Source: Vibrio halioticoli NBRC 102217
GTDB taxonomy: Bacteria > Pseudomonadota > Gammaproteobacteria > Enterobacterales > Vibrionaceae
Assembly (NCBI RefSeq): GCF_000496695.1
Contig: NZ_BAUJ01000042.1
Coordinates: 1 to 33,640, forward strand
Direction: 5' to 3'
Length of the DNA stretch: 33,640 bases
Within the stretch, counting starts at the first letter, position 1; every line of letters begins with the position of its first letter. The notes beneath the pieces were generated by a model, which saw only the letters and a program-made list of their open reading frames with translations, was not told the origin of the DNA and searched no databases. Positions 33,583 to 33,640 of this stretch are shown here, one piece after another. A program made the translations under genes and the position numbers.

Positions 33583-33640
33583 ATGACGAAAACTGATAAT
33601 AAAGCGCCCAGCCAACGCTCGGGTATTGAGCAAGCAAGGC
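33583..33640 (+). CDS. Start of a gene divergent from dapD (cut by right edge)
   Basis: An ATG at 33583 opens a frame that stays open for 19 codons to the edge (MTKTDNKAPSQRSGIEQAR). An AAGAG site precedes it and a TATAAT lies upstream. The N-terminus is polar and basic and is not enough to name a family. Confidence 0.45.
   Translation, partial: MTKTDNKAPSQRSGIEQAR

Noticed and set aside
1..33640. CRISPR array, tRNA, rRNA or transposase genes
   Set aside because: No regularly spaced short repeats, no cloverleaf with a CCA end, no rRNA sequence and no transposase-like protein was seen. The only tandem repeats are coding (left edge).

Overview
The window looks like chromosome I of a Vibrio or close relative (Vibrionaceae). 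The nucleoside transporter closely matches the Vibrio cholerae NupC/CNT type. DapD is the long form seen in Vibrio, and a second EF-G gene lies next to an acyl-CoA ligase as in vibrios. The core order yjjV - deoCABD - ytjB/serB/radA is also that of Escherichia coli. I saw no tRNA, rRNA, CRISPR array or insertion sequence.

Layout. (1) 1-789, minus strand: the 5' part of an exported repeat protein that runs off the left edge, with a 195-bp (65-residue) tandem repeat. (2) 1191-8260, plus strand: nucleoside salvage. It holds yjjV (TatD family), nupC, a small XapX membrane protein, and deoC-deoA-deoB-deoD. nupC imports (deoxy)nucleosides; DeoD and DeoA split them to base plus (deoxy)ribose-1-phosphate; DeoB makes the 5-phosphate; DeoC cleaves deoxyribose-5-phosphate to acetaldehyde and glyceraldehyde-3-phosphate. 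The nupC promoter region has spacing like the CRP-CytR-CRP layout of E. coli deoP2. (3) 8345-13584: ytjB (minus) divergent from serB-radA, then a second EF-G gene with its own strong-looking promoter. (4) 13653-16227, minus strand: an AMP-forming acyl-CoA ligase and an AraC-type regulator.

(5) 16389-29276, plus strand: a complete Tad/Flp pilus (tight adherence) locus in one run. It encodes two Flp pilins, the prepilin peptidase TadV, an unassigned winged-helix/AAA+ ATPase, RcpC, the secretin RcpA, a small lipoprotein, a TadG-like protein, two TadE/F pseudopilins, TadZ, TadA, TadB, TadC and TadD. The AraC regulator is divergent from it across a spacer rich in inverted repeats, so it may control the locus. 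The AAA+ ATPase is the least explained part. The first pilin has Ala instead of Gly at the prepilin cleavage position.

(6) 29277-30206: about 930 bp without a convincing gene, but with a perfect-core CRP site placed like a class II activator over a good -10, which suggests an unannotated CRP-controlled transcript. (7) 30207-33640: a dicarboxylate/amino-acid:cation symporter with its own CRP-like site, a DUF2796 (ZrgA-like) periplasmic protein, dapD, and the first codons of a divergent gene at the right edge. All functional calls are from reading the sequence and family knowledge; no database search was run.
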